Shown: in pieces, positions 6,699 to 7,053 of the stretch | Numbering within the stretch: the first letter of the stretch is position 1 | How the letters are laid out: every line of letters begins with the position of its first letter | Assembly: GCA_910576925.1 (NCBI GenBank) | Contig: CAJTKB010000047.1 | Location: 1 to 7,053 of the forward strand | DNA from: an uncultured Bacilli bacterium | GTDB taxonomy: Bacteria > Bacillota_I > Bacilli_A > RF39 > UBA660 | Direction of reading: 5' to 3' | DNA: 7,053 nucleotides | Translations under genes and position numbers: made by a program | Notes under the pieces: generated by a model | Databases searched by the model: none | Seen by the model: the letters and a program-made list of their open reading frames with translations, nothing else | What the model was told of the DNA's origin: nothing

Positions 6699-6999
6699 TA
6701 TTTTTTAGTGAGCATTTTTTAAGATGTGATTTATTAACTCCTATAACTTTCTTTAGAATAGGAATTTTACTAATAATTTCATATATTAATATTGTTATTA
6801 TAAAACTTCCTAAAATAGTTATACTTATTTGTAAAATAATATTATTCACAAACATTAAACAATAATAACCAATCATTACTAAAATTGTTTGATGTAATAT
6901 ATATATTGGAAATGATGCTTTTTTAAAGTAATTAGTTATTTTATTTTCTTTATTTAAAAATAATCTCCCTATAATTATGCAAGACAGTATTCCAAGCCG
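6691..6999 (-). pseudogene. acyltransferase-3 family membrane protein, C-terminal fragment only
   Basis: The open frame is longer than its first ATG (6876) suggests: it runs without a stop from 6999 to the TAA at 6691-6693, 102 codons. It includes KKASFPIYILHQTILVMIGY, the near-invariant last-helix region of acyltransferase-3 proteins (the SFPIYILHQ motif), which acylate surface polysaccharides or peptidoglycan in the membrane. Two hydrophobic helices are visible on either side of it (LGILSCIIIG near the break, and ISITILGSFIITILIYEI), followed by a basic cytosolic tail (ILKKVIGVNKSHLKK). Full proteins are about 330-380 residues with around ten helices, so over two thirds is missing. At the upstream end the frame meets a TAG (7002-7000) exactly where the sequence changes character to a probable insertion-sequence end. 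There is no start or ribosome site, so it is almost certainly non-functional. Calling only the ATG-initiated 61-residue frame would miss the diagnostic motif. Confidence 0.82.
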
Positions 7000-7053
7000 C
7001 TAAATTTCAAGTAGAAAGTGGAAATTTTTCTAAAAAAGTGTAAAGTAATGCTA
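6996..7053. mobile_element. probable insertion-sequence end (IS21-like, tentative), running off the window
   Basis: The acyltransferase coding sequence stops making sense at about 6994-7000, and from there the sequence reads GCCGCTAAATTTCAAGTAGA, then AAGTGGAAATTTTT and GTGTAAAGT. Successive short modules ending in TGGAAATTTT or GTAAAGT resemble the multi-repeat termini of IS21-family elements. No transposase frame is visible in the remaining bases and there is no clear TG terminus, so the family is a guess; the disruption of the neighbouring gene is the stronger evidence that an element begins here. Confidence 0.4.

Overview
The window is very AT-rich and the standard code holds: the 1,525-codon essC frame contains no in-frame TGA and writes tryptophan as TGG. 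Shine-Dalgarno sites are of the GAGGTG/GGTGA type. The gene content (type VIIb EssC, a YukD/EsaB-like protein, DUF3781, an XRE-type regulator, an acyltransferase-3 remnant) points to a low-GC Firmicute, such as a gut Clostridia or Bacilli-class lineage. I cannot place it more precisely from sequence alone.

Layout. Positions 1-445 hold no convincing gene. The first ~230 bases have short repeated modules and may be the tail of an insertion sequence (weak), and an extended -10 promoter lies at 405-413. A two-gene rightward unit follows: essC (446-5023), the membrane ATPase of a type VIIb secretion system, then an 83-residue ubiquitin-fold YukD/EsaB-like protein (5032-5283). It closes with a good intrinsic terminator (5290-5318). 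Everything to the right is on the minus strand: a DUF3781 gene (5358-5606), a gene-free stretch with a terminator and candidate promoters (5607-5879), an XRE helix-turn-helix protein fused to a CYTH (CyaB/thiamine-triphosphatase type) domain (5880-6629), and the C-terminal 102 codons of an acyltransferase-3 family membrane protein (6691-6999). That last gene is cut off abruptly at about 6994-7000. The final ~55 bases look like the end of an insertion sequence, tentatively IS21-like.

How the parts relate. EssC and the YukD-like protein belong to the same secretion machine and are almost certainly co-transcribed. No WXG100 substrate, EssA, EssB/YukC or EsaA gene lies in the window, and essC has its own promoter, so this may be a detached essC-esaB module or the tail of a larger locus. 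The minus-strand genes look like unrelated accessory cargo.

The most interesting items are the XRE-CYTH fusion, with the whole set of tunnel charged residues apparently present; the compact essC-esaB unit with a Shine-Dalgarno site inside a small hairpin; the second EssC ATPase domain, with an intact Walker A but an asparagine where the Walker B acid should be; and the acyltransferase gene broken at a probable mobile-element edge. I saw no CRISPR array, tRNA or rRNA.
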